Source: Thermococci archaeon
GTDB lineage: Archaea > Methanobacteriota_B > Thermococci > Thermococcales > Thermococcaceae
Length of the DNA stretch: 7,207 nucleotides
Reading direction: 5' to 3'
NCBI GenBank assembly: GCA_003663535.1
Contig: QMUE01000062.1
Location: forward strand, 1 to 7,207
A program made the position numbers and the translations under genes. The notes under the pieces were generated by a model. It searched no databases, was not told the DNA's origin, and was given only the letters and a program-made list of their open reading frames with translations. Of this stretch, positions 1 to 6,795 are shown one piece after another. Positions within the stretch are counted from its first letter, which is position 1, and each line of letters starts with the position of its first letter.

Positions 1-38
1 TCTCTGATTTCCGGAATTTCTTCTTGAGTTTCGAACAT
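1..38 (-). CDS. Start of a further gene, cut by the window edge
   Basis: An ATG at 36-38 begins an open frame MFETQEEIPEIR that runs off the window. A GGTGGTGAG Shine-Dalgarno sequence (42-50) lies 3 nt upstream, and a promoter-like sequence lies near 72-86. Only 12 complete codons are visible, so the product cannot be identified. DUF4129 membrane genes often neighbour MoxR-type AAA ATPases and DUF58 proteins, so one of these is a reasonable guess from context only. A competing ATG at 50-52 in another frame has no good ribosome-binding site and gives a lysine-rich peptide. Confidence 0.6.
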   Translation of the reverse strand, partial: MFETQEEIPEIR

Positions 39-71
39 TTTCTCACCACCATTAGGAGAACCTAAACACTT

Positions 72-86
72 CTTTTAAACTTATCT
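72..86 (-). promoter_or_regulatory. Putative BRE and TATA box for the gene entering at 38
   Basis: The minus strand reads AGATAAG followed by TTTAAAAG, a fair match to archaeal BRE plus box A. Transcription would begin about 25 nt downstream, near 50, just before the Shine-Dalgarno sequence of the next gene. The site overlaps the stop codon of the DUF4129 frame (81-83), so the next gene may have its own transcript in addition to any readthrough from upstream. The call is from sequence pattern only. Confidence 0.4.
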
Positions 87-440
87 CAAAAAGTGCATCA
101 GCTTTTCATAACTCTGCTTAGCAATTTTGATGTCCTCTTTATCAAGCTTGTATCCATACTTTGCCTTTTCAAAAACTCTTGTAATATTGTCTAAGTCCTC
201 CAAGTCCTCGAAGATGTCTTTCAATTTGTCTTCATGCTCCCAGTGAGTCCAACTCTTTTGATATGGATATCCTCTTTTTATAAGACCTGCAACAACATTT
301 TTGTACATTTTAATTATTCTCTCTTCAGATGATCCCTCAATTGTATCGAAAGTTATCCCAGGATCAAATTTAGTAATTTCAATTTTTTGGTGTTCTTTTT
401 TTCTATAAAAGACCAGAACACCAATAATAACAATAAACAC
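81..440 (-). CDS. C-terminal DUF4129-like part of the split membrane protein
   Basis: The frame is the same as the upstream membrane segment (875 minus 440 is a multiple of 3). The first possible start after the TGA is GTG at 438-440, giving 119 aa. This start is poor: it falls inside a membrane helix (405-464, YAYFIPIF then VFIVIIGVLVFY) and has no ribosome-binding site at normal spacing. After the helix comes a soluble domain with EERIIKMYKNVVAGLIKRGYPY (39-60), WTHWEHEDKL (64-73) and LDNITRVFEKAKYGYKLD (83-100). This pattern is typical of DUF4129, often found at the end of transglutaminase-like or MoxR-linked membrane proteins. It is probably not translated on its own unless the TGA is read through or ribosomes restart. 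The domain itself shows no decay, which suggests a recent interruption or continued use. Confidence 0.6.
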   Translation of the reverse strand: MFIVIIGVLVFYRKKEHQKIEITKFDPGITFDTIEGSSEERIIKMYKNVVAGLIKRGYPYQKSWTHWEHEDKLKDIFEDLEDLDNITRVFEKAKYGYKLDKEDIKIAKQSYEKLMHFLR

Positions 441-480
441 GAAAATAGGAATAAAATAAGCATAATCCGGAAGAGGTTTC

Positions 481-519
481 TGACCTCCTCCCCGCCCTGA
501 AGGGCGAGGCTTTCACGAG
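481..519 (-). mobile_element. Relic resembling an IS200/IS605-family right end
   Basis: On the minus strand a hairpin CCTCGCCC-TTCA-GGGCGGGG (490-509) is flanked by GTGAAAG upstream and AGGAGGTCA downstream. Stem-loops of this type, just after a tnpB stop codon, are characteristic of right ends of IS200/IS605 elements in archaea. One pair (T507 with G492, minus-strand bases) is a T-G wobble, stable only on the minus strand, as expected for a structure that works as single-stranded DNA or RNA in that orientation. No tnpA or tnpB reading frame and no left end are visible, so this is a solo end or excision remnant. The exact borders are a guess; a 39-nt unit would keep the host frame. Confidence 0.6.
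490..509 (-). repeat. GC-rich 8-bp hairpin with TTCA loop
   Basis: The inverted repeat has arms 490-497 and 502-509 and a 4-nt loop at 498-501, with 7 Watson-Crick pairs and one G-T wobble on the minus strand. It stands out from the AT-rich surroundings. A second small inverted repeat (473-477 with 483-487, GAGGT and ACCTC) lies directly next to it and overlaps the Shine-Dalgarno-like GGAGGAGGT. The whole structure would be placed within the mRNA just after the TGA. Confidence 0.8.
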
Positions 520-875
520 GTAAAAGTGCCGTTGGAGAAGCCGAACTTGGGATATTTTATCACCGGCGCCTTAACACCTCTATAAGGCCCTACTCTTTTG
601 CTAAAAAGTGCCCTAAGGGCTATAACAATTGCCAAGATTATAATCAATTCCCTCAAATACTCCCCCTTGGTTCGTTTACGTCTTTTTACTGGCATTATTG
701 GTATTCCTTTTTCAAAGAGAAACCATATAGCATATCCAAGAAGTCCGAAAAAAAGAGTTGCCCATGCAAGATATAGAATCTCAATGTTGAATGAACTTTG
801 TCCATGCTCCACGGTAGCTCTAAAGAGCACTGTAATGAGAACCAACAGTATCACAAAAGGTACCAATCGCCTCAT
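513..875 (-). CDS. N-terminal part of membrane DUF4129-type protein, ended by TGA
   Basis: As it stands this encodes 120 aa with three predicted membrane helices: about 4-18 (LVPFVILLVLITVLF), 32-54 and 76-91. A basic loop (KRRKRTKGEY, 64-73) lies between helices 2 and 3, and a linker rich in K, P and G (92-120) follows. The ATG at 873-875 lies 3 nt after the stop of the HTH gene and has only a weak Shine-Dalgarno-like GGCGAT. It ends at TGA 513-515, directly before a transposon-end-like hairpin. The same frame stays open afterwards through a fourth membrane helix and a DUF4129-like cytoplasmic domain. I therefore read it as the front piece of a broken gene and not a complete small protein, although the three-helix piece could still be made. 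Confidence 0.75.
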   Translation of the reverse strand: MRRLVPFVILLVLITVLFRATVEHGQSSFNIEILYLAWATLFFGLLGYAIWFLFEKGIPIMPVKRRKRTKGEYLRELIIILAIVIALRALFSKRVGPYRGVKAPVIKYPKFGFSNGTFTS

Positions 876-878
876 CTG

Positions 879-1268
879 TTATCGCCCGTTAATTATGTAA
901 TAAACCGTTCTCAGTGGAATGTTTAGTTCTTGACTTACCTCTTTGGGAGTTTTACCCTTCCTCACTAACTCCTCAATCTGTTTTATAATAGCAGCATTAT
1001 ATTTTTTAGGCCTTCCACGGGAATGATTTGCTGGAACCAACTTTATTCCCATCTGACTGAGGGCCCTTATGATTTTCTTAGAAACTTTAGGGTAAAGACT
1101 TGGGGGGCATTCAATAATCTTGACATTAGGAGCTCTCTCTAGTATTTTCACAAGAATTATCTTGGTAGGACGGAGATTTATGTACACTTCGGTGACTTCT
1201 CCGTTTAATGTTTCATCTATTTTTTTCAAGAGTTCTTCATTATTTCTCGCTTTTATCTCCACTTTCAT
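879..1268 (-). CDS. DUF1699-like protein with C-terminal HTH, putative DNA-binding
   Basis: The 129-aa product has two parts. Residues 1-80 look like the archaeal DUF1699 family (VYINLRPTKIILVKILERAPNV, then IIECPPSLYPKVSKKI); this family match is from memory. Residues 84-89 are RGRPKK, which resembles an AT-hook. Residues 92-129 form a helix-turn-helix of the resolvase/Sigma-70 region 4 type: AAIIKQIEELVRKG, TPKEVSQEL, then recognition helix IPLRTVYYII. It is a candidate small transcription regulator or DNA-binding protein. I chose ATG at 1266-1268 because a GGGTGAG site ends 4 nt before it. A GTG at 1275-1277 would add three residues and give a 4-nt GTGA overlap with the preceding gene, and cannot be excluded. 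The next gene starts 3 nt after its stop. Target and ligand are unknown. Confidence 0.85.
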   Translation of the reverse strand: MKVEIKARNNEELLKKIDETLNGEVTEVYINLRPTKIILVKILERAPNVKIIECPPSLYPKVSKKIIRALSQMGIKLVPANHSRGRPKKYNAAIIKQIEELVRKGKTPKEVSQELNIPLRTVYYIINGR

Positions 1269-1273
1269 CCCAC

Positions 1274-2524
1274 TCACCCTTGGAGGAGTTCCAAAAATTG
1301 TTTGGCCTTATCACTCTTGGGCATGAACTTCTCAAATTTCCCCACATCTTCAAAAAGTGATATATGAAGTCCAGAAAGAACGAACTTCTCTATGGCATCT
1401 TTTAATTCACTCCCATCAATCTGAAGAAGGTTGCTGACTTTCCTCTCATCAAATGAGCTAACACCATATAGAATAACCCCTCCAAGGAGATAATTGGGAA
1501 TGTTCGAGATCTCACTTCTTCTTCCACTCAAAAGGCCTTCTATCTCACATTTCTTGATAATTAACATGCTTCCAAAGCCAGTTCGGAACTCTGGCTCATT
1601 CATAAAAGGAGTATCAAAGATTGAATAATGACAATTGATACAAGGCTTTATCTGAGGATAAAGCCCGATAGATTCTCTTTCTTTTTCAGAAGTGAGGTAA
1701 TAATACCTGAAAAAGTCAAGAGCAAGAGCTTCAACACCTTTTTCTGGATACGTTGAGGCATATGCCAAAGCAATGTTATCAACGGTGTAATGACTAGCTA
1801 TTAGAACTCCCTTAGTTTTGATGTAGCTTAAAACCCTCCATCTATACTTCCGTCCAAAACGTTTTCTTAATTCGCTGTCTATATCTGCTTCTATCGGAAA
1901 ATCTAAACGTTCCTTCTTTAATCTACCTTCTTGCCAATACTCTACTTCAATTCTTATACCCTTCTTCCTTATCTGTCCTTTTTCTTTGAGTTTCGATTTT
2001 ATCTCCTTAAATGTGTCTCTTACCTTGTTATCTTGCTGACTAAGAATTTTAAGAACGTCCCCTGAATATGCAAGGTGTGGAAGAACTTCAAGCCTTCCAA
2101 GTTTTATGCTCTTTTCAGCCACCTTTAACTTCTCAAGATCTCTCTTGTTTGTGACATTTTTGATATCTACTTCTTTTTTTCTCTTGTAAAAAGTATAATG
2201 GGAGTCTATTGTAGCAAGGGCAATTTTATGGGCGGTTATGGCTGTTCTAAGTCTCTCTAGAGTTAGCATGCGGTAGTGATTCCTTAAGAAAATTCTACGA
2301 ATATGTGGATCTCTTTCTTTTTTGCCCAAAGACCCGGCATACATACGAGATTCACCAACTCTACGAGAAAGCTCATCTTCCATGCCTCTGAGAACCATAA
2401 GGTTTCTATTTAAATTAAAAGCTAAATAACGAGGATCGAAATTTTCAAATAACCTATTTGTGTGTATTCTTATATCATCCAAACCCCTATTAATTTGAGC
2501 TATGAGCTCCTCCGTTGTTGTCAT
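1274..2524 (-). CDS. Uncharacterised 416-aa protein translationally coupled to top6A
   Basis: I do not recognise a function. It may belong to an archaeal family of unknown function such as DUF530, but I could not verify this. The first 190 residues are predicted to be mostly helical and strongly charged (for example 60-100 and 112-187, many K, R and E). A middle region follows with [20 protein letters not shown] (191-210). The C-terminal half has a cysteine cluster CINCHY (C295, C298, H299) with a third cysteine at C326, the only cysteines in the protein. The C-terminal end (about 355-390) resembles a small helical domain. No signal peptide, membrane helix, Walker motif or nuclease motif is visible. 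The ATG overlaps the top6A stop (ATGA) and has an AGAGGA site 9 nt upstream. Position and coupling suggest a role linked to topoisomerase VI or another DNA/RNA process, which is inference only. Confidence 0.88.
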   Translation of the reverse strand: MTTTEELIAQINRGLDDIRIHTNRLFENFDPRYLAFNLNRNLMVLRGMEDELSRRVGESRMYAGSLGKKERDPHIRRIFLRNHYRMLTLERLRTAITAHKIALATIDSHYTFYKRKKEVDIKNVTNKRDLEKLKVAEKSIKLGRLEVLPHLAYSGDVLKILSQQDNKVRDTFKEIKSKLKEKGQIRKKGIRIEVEYWQEGRLKKERLDFPIEADIDSELRKRFGRKYRWRVLSYIKTKGVLIASHYTVDNIALAYASTYPEKGVEALALDFFRYYYLTSEKERESIGLYPQIKPCINCHYSIFDTPFMNEPEFRTGFGSMLIIKKCEIEGLLSGRRSEISNIPNYLLGGVILYGVSSFDERKVSNLLQIDGSELKDAIEKFVLSGLHISLFEDVGKFEKFMPKSDKAKQFLELLQG

Positions 2525-3666
2525 GGAAGTAATTCCTCTTTACCGATTTTTTCAGGAAGATACTCTTTAGCAACGAATTCCAAGCTCTTATTGGCTAGGG
2601 CTTGCTGTTCAATCCTAACTCCCCATTTAAGGGCCAGTTTAAGCTGTCTTTGCCATTCTTTGCTCTGGAACCAAGGGTAGTTCATCTCCTCTATGATACG
2701 TTTGTAATCTCCTGTAGGGCCACCTTTTTTGTTAGGAGGAATCCCTTTAAGTTTTTCAGTGACATTCTCAAGGCCATATTTCCTTATATCGTCCATTGCC
2801 ATTCCTACAAATTTTGCTTCTGGAGTAGCAAGTTTTTCACTAAGGTACGCCAAGTTTATTGAACCCTGTTTTATTGTGGAATAAATATACCATCCATATG
2901 GATCTCCATCAGTAAAGACAATTATTGGAAGGCCTTCCTCATAATGAAGCCTATGTATTAAACGTCTGACACCACGAGAAGCCTGTCCTTGGGTGGCAAC
3001 TACTAATGCTTTCTCTTTCTTTGGATATTTTTCCTCAATCAACCTATCTGCCATAGCAGCAGTCTCAACCACCAATACATAATCAACATTTATTTCTGGA
3101 AACTCTATGTGCTCCACTGTCCCAGGTACTGCCCATCCACCCATACCAAGCTTTGAAGCATTAAACTCGTCTTCACCATCCCTGATGACTACGTTCCCAT
3201 AAATATAACCTCTCCTATCTGCTGTGATATGCATTTCTTCTCTAAGAACACCAAACATACGCTCCAAGTCCTCTATAACCGGATCACTCTCACTTTGATC
3301 TTCAAATGTGTTTTCTTTACTACCAAGAATGGTGTGCTTGTTCGCATAATATGCTTCTCTCAAACTTGCGTGTTTTCCTTCACCTACAAGCCGTTTTATG
3401 TAGGCCGCTATCAAAAGAGTCTGCATAAATTTTCTAGCATGAGCAACATGAAAGAGATACCTTCTCGAAGTCTTATCCCCCATTTTAATCAAACGATCCC
3501 TCTCATCAAAGTAAACGTTACTGAGCCCCCTTGTAGGAACATCTATGAATGGATTCCTTCCTGCAGCTATCTCCTCCAGTACTTTTTTTCCAAACCTTTC
3601 CAATTGTTGGAGAACCTTTTTAGGATCATAGCTAAATCTTTCTTTTGGTTTTTCACGCTTAAGCAT
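2521..3666 (-). CDS. top6A: DNA topoisomerase VI subunit A (Spo11-like cleavage subunit)
   Basis: Top6A makes the transient double-strand break through a tyrosine-DNA bond and is the homologue of meiotic Spo11. The 381-aa product has a winged-helix CAP domain with the active-site segment [10 protein letters not shown] (101-110). The nucleophile is one of the paired tyrosines Y106/Y107, most likely the second by comparison with the family pattern. A TOPRIM domain follows with E201 (VVETAAM) and the acidic pair D253/D255 in [10 protein letters not shown], which hold magnesium. All catalytic elements are intact. The ATG at 3664-3666 overlaps the end of top6B by 8 nt. Its ribosome-binding site is weak (only a GGGGG run about 9 nt upstream), so initiation probably depends on ribosomes finishing top6B. 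The stop shares ATGA with the next gene. Confidence 0.97.
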   Translation of the reverse strand: MLKREKPKERFSYDPKKVLQQLERFGKKVLEEIAAGRNPFIDVPTRGLSNVYFDERDRLIKMGDKTSRRYLFHVAHARKFMQTLLIAAYIKRLVGEGKHASLREAYYANKHTILGSKENTFEDQSESDPVIEDLERMFGVLREEMHITADRRGYIYGNVVIRDGEDEFNASKLGMGGWAVPGTVEHIEFPEINVDYVLVVETAAMADRLIEEKYPKKEKALVVATQGQASRGVRRLIHRLHYEEGLPIIVFTDGDPYGWYIYSTIKQGSINLAYLSEKLATPEAKFVGMAMDDIRKYGLENVTEKLKGIPPNKKGGPTGDYKRIIEEMNYPWFQSKEWQRQLKLALKWGVRIEQQALANKSLEFVAKEYLPEKIGKEELLP

Positions 3667-5362
3667 TGCTCTCAGCCCCCACTGCTTGTTCTTCTATACT
3701 CTCAAACTTTTTCTCGATAATCGTTACCAACATTTCCTCAATCTCACCTTCTGAGATACCCGTAAGTATGCTTAAAGCCCTTGAAACTTCAGGAACGTAC
3801 TTTTCAAATGTCTTTCTTCTTTTAACTTGGTAGAGTTTGCGGTGTTTCCCACCTAAGTACTTTGCAAGCCTTCTTGCAACCTCCATCACTGCGAGCCTTA
3901 TCTCCTCATATATCTCCTCTTCACTTGCAACACTCTGCTTCCCAGTAGATGTATAGGGAACATGAACACTGACTACATTAACCAGAAGTGCTAATGGCGT
4001 TCTGTCAACGTCATCAACTCTATAACGTTTCCAATCAATATTTCTCGCTGCAGAGGTTATCACACATGACCCCGCATCAAAGAGCAATGGCACTCTATTC
4101 GCGTATCTTAGGAGATCAAGACCACTACTTAGCTCCCCACCAAAGGCAAGGCCCACTTCAACTTGGAATGGAATGCCACCCCTATAGACCTTTGGTGCCC
4201 TAGTTACAGCAGTTACAAATTCTGGCCTTAAAATTCCGGTAAGTCCTTTTTCTATATTCTCATCTCCAATAGGCCTCAATCCGTGAGTAGGGGGTGCCAA
4301 AAACGTCATGTATTTGAATGCCTCAACAATTTCTTCTGCCTCATGCCACGTTAGTTTTCTTGGAGGTTTTTCCATTATCTTCCTGACTTCTCTAAGAACT
4401 TTTTTTCCACTTTTTCCAAAGCTTGCGATTATTTTATCCACTTCACCATTTACAAGCCTCTTTAAGAGCTGCTCCTTTACACTTTGCTCTTCTTCTCCTT
4501 TTATAAGCCTCAATGCAGTTATATACTGTACCAGCTCGTCTATTTTTTTGTCACTTATTCTCGAAAACTCTCCTATGAGAAAAGTCCTCACAGTAGTTCT
4601 TGTTGTTCTTTTGGTCATCCGATAAATGTCATCAGTCATAATCCCCTTAGGATGTGGCTTCATTTCTTCTGGAGGTTCTGGAACCTCCTCACTGCTCCTT
4701 GAGAAAACTATGAGTTTACCATCAGGTTCTATAAACTCTATGTGTGCATGAGGATTAACTATCGCAGTAAGCTTTAGATACCAGTAAGGCCCTTGTTTTG
4801 AACGAATGTAACGAACATCCTTAACTTCCATTTCTATTCTTGTTCCTCTCCATCCTGTTGGGTTTGAGTGCTTTATTTTCTTGAAGATCTTGCCCTCATT
4901 TTTCTCTACATCAATACCAACCCAAGCTTCTATTATCTCCTCTCCACCTGTAGAAGTGATAACTCTAGTGGCTTTACCACTCGTAATCTGAGCAAACATC
5001 ACAGCGCCACTAATACCTATACCTTGCTGTCCCCTACTTTGAATATTTCTGTGAGCCTTTGTACCTGCAAGCATCTTACCAAACACGTGTGCAATAAACT
5101 TTTCAGGAATTCCAGGACCATTATCTTCCACTATTATCTTATAATGTTCTGTATCAAGTTCCTCTATTTCAACTCTAACATAAGGAAGTATTCCAGCCTC
5201 TTCACAAGCATCAAGAGAATTTGTCACTGCCTCATGAATCAGTGTTGTGAATGAACGCAGTTTTCCGGTATAACCAAGCATTGCAGCATTTCTTCTAAAA
5301 AATTCACTGACACTCTGGATTTTAAACTCTTTAAATAGTTTGTCTGCCTCAGAATTCGCCAT
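3659..5362 (-). CDS. top6B: DNA topoisomerase VI subunit B (ATPase)
   Basis: Top6B is the ATP-dependent gate subunit of type IIB topoisomerase VI (A2B2), which relaxes and decatenates DNA by passing one duplex through another. The 567-aa product begins with a GHKL/Bergerat ATPase fold: N-box [12 protein letters not shown] (catalytic E44, metal ligand N48), G1 box VEDNGPGIP (D80) and glycine-rich lid GQQGIGISG (111-119). An H2TH-like region follows (about 240-340). The S5-like transducer domain (about 350-480) carries GKQS, whose lysine (K475) is probably the switch lysine contacting ATP phosphate. A charged, acidic C-terminal tail follows. The length matches Pyrococcus Top6B. The start has a strong GGAGGT site with 7-nt spacing, located inside the end of the KH gene (14-nt overlap). 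The gene overlaps top6A by 8 nt, giving the usual archaeal order B then A and suggesting coupled translation. Confidence 0.97.
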   Translation of the reverse strand: MANSEADKLFKEFKIQSVSEFFRRNAAMLGYTGKLRSFTTLIHEAVTNSLDACEEAGILPYVRVEIEELDTEHYKIIVEDNGPGIPEKFIAHVFGKMLAGTKAHRNIQSRGQQGIGISGAVMFAQITSGKATRVITSTGGEEIIEAWVGIDVEKNEGKIFKKIKHSNPTGWRGTRIEMEVKDVRYIRSKQGPYWYLKLTAIVNPHAHIEFIEPDGKLIVFSRSSEEVPEPPEEMKPHPKGIMTDDIYRMTKRTTRTTVRTFLIGEFSRISDKKIDELVQYITALRLIKGEEEQSVKEQLLKRLVNGEVDKIIASFGKSGKKVLREVRKIMEKPPRKLTWHEAEEIVEAFKYMTFLAPPTHGLRPIGDENIEKGLTGILRPEFVTAVTRAPKVYRGGIPFQVEVGLAFGGELSSGLDLLRYANRVPLLFDAGSCVITSAARNIDWKRYRVDDVDRTPLALLVNVVSVHVPYTSTGKQSVASEEEIYEEIRLAVMEVARRLAKYLGGKHRKLYQVKRRKTFEKYVPEVSRALSILTGISEGEIEEMLVTIIEKKFESIEEQAVGAESNA

Positions 5363-6011
5363 AATACATACCTCCTTCTAGTTCTAGGTCTTTTTTCCTT
5401 CTTTCTAAGTACTTGTAAACAGTTCCGTGGGGAGAACCTTTAACAAGTTTTTCAATTGCAGTTTTTGCCACTTGGACTTGAAGTGGATTTCCAATAATTG
5501 CAACAGTCTTTCCATAAACACTTATTTCCGTTCCACTCATTTCTTCAATGATTTCTCTGGTTCTCCCTTTTCTTCCAATAATCCTCCCTCTAATTCGTGG
5601 GAGAGCATTCCTTTCATTCCCTATAATGACATCAGTCAACTCCACAACTTCAAGAACTTCTCCCTCATTTAGAAGCCTAAATGCCCTTTCCGGAGAAAAC
5701 CCTCTTCCAATAGCAAGAACTATATCTCTGGCTTTCCAAACTGCTAACGGGTCTTCTGTTTCTTCAGTTGAAGTGATGAACACTTCTCCTGTGTTACTAT
5801 CAATATCTATCTTAGTCTTTGTAGCATCTTCAATTTTTTTCTTTGTCTCACCTTTCCTACCAATGACTACCCCAATTCTCTCTTTAGAAATTCTCACAAA
5901 CTCTTCCTGCTCACCAATTGCCACAAACTCTTCAATCTCCAATGGATCTTTTCTACTCTCTTTTTTATCCACATATTCATACTTCTTCAGCTTTTCTTCA
6001 AACTCATCCAT
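5349..6011 (-). CDS. dim2: Archaeal Dim2/Pno1-like protein with two KH domains
   Basis: This RNA-binding protein is homologous to eukaryotic Dim2/Pno1 and Krr1, which bind the 3' end of the small-subunit rRNA during maturation. A Pyrococcus homologue is reported to contact aIF2-alpha and rRNA. With the start at 6009-6011 the product has 220 aa. KH1 carries GVVIGRKGETKKKI (GxxG loop 51-54) and KH2 carries GRIIGRKGRTREII (GxxG loop 146-149). The conserved tail SPHGTVYKYLERRKKDL covers about 193-209. The open frame extends 15 codons further up (to 6056), but the AGGTGAT site at 6016-6022 with 4-nt spacing selects the internal ATG. That Shine-Dalgarno site lies within the last codons of rio1, and only 1 nt separates the genes. 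Its 3' end overlaps top6B by 14 nt and contains the top6B ribosome-binding site. Context with Rio1 and aIF1A supports a role in 30S biogenesis. Confidence 0.92.
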   Translation of the reverse strand: MDEFEEKLKKYEYVDKKESRKDPLEIEEFVAIGEQEEFVRISKERIGVVIGRKGETKKKIEDATKTKIDIDSNTGEVFITSTEETEDPLAVWKARDIVLAIGRGFSPERAFRLLNEGEVLEVVELTDVIIGNERNALPRIRGRIIGRKGRTREIIEEMSGTEISVYGKTVAIIGNPLQVQVAKTAIEKLVKGSPHGTVYKYLERRKKDLELEGGMYYGEF

Positions 6012-6012
6012 A

Positions 6013-6789
6013 TTAATCACCTGAGAGCTCTCTAAACTTTTCATCAGGGTTATCAACTTTGATCCCTTTTTTAGCGAAGTAATTTGTTATATTTCTTAAA
6101 TCCCTATAAAGCAGTGTTAAAGCCATCCTGTTTCTCTTTACAGTCGCCTGAGACCAATCAATTATCACAGGTTTCTCCCAAATTAATATATTATACTCAC
6201 TCAGATCTCCATGAACCATGTCCCCTCTTTTCCAGAGTTTTTCAATCGATTCCATTGCAAATTCATAAAGCTCTTCAAATTCTTTTTTATTTAAATCACG
6301 TTCAACATCTTTTAATCTGGGGGCTGGGCATTCATCCCCTATGTACTCCATTATGAGGACATTATTACTAAATACTATTGGTTCTGGGACCCTAACTGCG
6401 TATTTCATGGCTCTTTGGAGGTTTTTAAACTCCCTTCTTGTCCATATGAATACCATTTTTCTTATATCCTTTGGCAGGTAACTTATTCTCGGATCTGCTG
6501 CCAAATATTCCCATATCCTTCTAAACTCAGTAGTATAAGTACGATAAACTTTAACCGCTACATAACTACCATCCTCGTCAACACCCTTAAACACATTCGC
6601 CTCTTTTCCAGTGGAGATCACGCCCAATAGACGCTTTATCTTTCCTCTTTTATGAAAGTACGCAAGGGTGTCGATCGTTGTCTTATCAAACACTTCGCTA
6701 AATACTTTATAGAGCTCATTATCCTTTTCTCTACGTTCATCTAATCCTAAAATCTGAGAGATTTTCCTATCAAGATCCTTAGGGTTCAT
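6013..6789 (-). CDS. rio1: RIO-type serine protein kinase Rio1
   Basis: Rio1 is an atypical protein kinase/ATPase. In eukaryotes it acts in late 40S maturation, and archaeal Rio1 is assumed to act on pre-30S particles. The 258-aa product shows the RIO1 signature: nucleotide loop STGKEANVF (59-67), the ATP-contacting lysine in VAVKVYR (K80), the catalytic loop HGDLSEYN (D195, N200) and the metal-binding aspartate in IIDWSQA (D211, in place of the DFG of ordinary kinases). The activation loop and substrate lobe of standard kinases are absent, as expected for RIO kinases. An N-terminal helical region (1-50) fits the RIO1 rather than RIO2 class; RIO2 would carry a winged helix. The start at 6787-6789 follows a GTGATGA Shine-Dalgarno-like sequence in the 6-nt gap after aIF1A. 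The stop TAA is 1 nt before the start of the KH gene. All key residues are present, so an active enzyme is expected. Confidence 0.95.
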   Translation of the reverse strand: MNPKDLDRKISQILGLDERREKDNELYKVFSEVFDKTTIDTLAYFHKRGKIKRLLGVISTGKEANVFKGVDEDGSYVAVKVYRTYTTEFRRIWEYLAADPRISYLPKDIRKMVFIWTRREFKNLQRAMKYAVRVPEPIVFSNNVLIMEYIGDECPAPRLKDVERDLNKKEFEELYEFAMESIEKLWKRGDMVHGDLSEYNILIWEKPVIIDWSQATVKRNRMALTLLYRDLRNITNYFAKKGIKVDNPDEKFRELSGD

Positions 6790-6795
6790 TGTTCA

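Larger units (their letters stand above)
81..875 (-). pseudogene. Interrupted membrane DUF4129 gene (one in-frame TGA)
   Basis: Taken as one frame, 875 to 81 encodes 120 residues, a TGA (513-515), then 24 open codons (KPRPSGRGGGQ, KPLPDYAYFIPIF) and 119 more, 264 sense codons in all. The order would be three membrane helices, an extracytoplasmic linker, a fourth helix and a cytoplasmic DUF4129 domain, which makes a sensible complete protein. The stop and the glycine/arginine-rich stretch after it coincide with the IS-end-like hairpin. The simplest reading is an insertion of a length divisible by three that carried a stop codon. A sequencing error at the TGA, or readthrough, are alternatives. 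Confidence 0.65.

Noticed and set aside
490..509. Hairpin as an intrinsic transcription terminator
   Set aside because: No T-run follows on the minus strand, and archaeal termination depends on T-rich stretches rather than hairpins.
490..515. TGA followed by a hairpin, as in selenocysteine insertion
   Set aside because: Archaeal SECIS elements lie in untranslated regions, and Thermococcales are not known to use selenocysteine; a transposon-end relic explains the hairpin better.
598..900. 100-aa plus-strand open frame
   Set aside because: It lies opposite the membrane gene, has no family resemblance or ribosome-binding site that I can see, and is best read as a shadow.
3229..3720. 163-aa plus-strand open frame
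   Set aside because: It lies opposite the conserved top6A gene; its Phe/Ser/Cys-rich composition is that of an antisense shadow.
5771..5787. 6-bp inverted repeat GAAGTG/CACTTC
   Set aside because: It lies within the KH coding sequence, and a repeat this short is expected by chance in 7 kb.
5548..6024. 158-aa plus-strand open frame, very rich in Ser
   Set aside because: It is the reverse complement of the conserved KH gene; the serine richness comes from antisense reading of codons for charged residues.
6012..6056. N-terminal extension of the KH protein by 15 codons
   Set aside because: It overlaps rio1 by over 40 nt, while a good AGGTGAT site directly precedes the internal ATG, and 220 aa fits the family.
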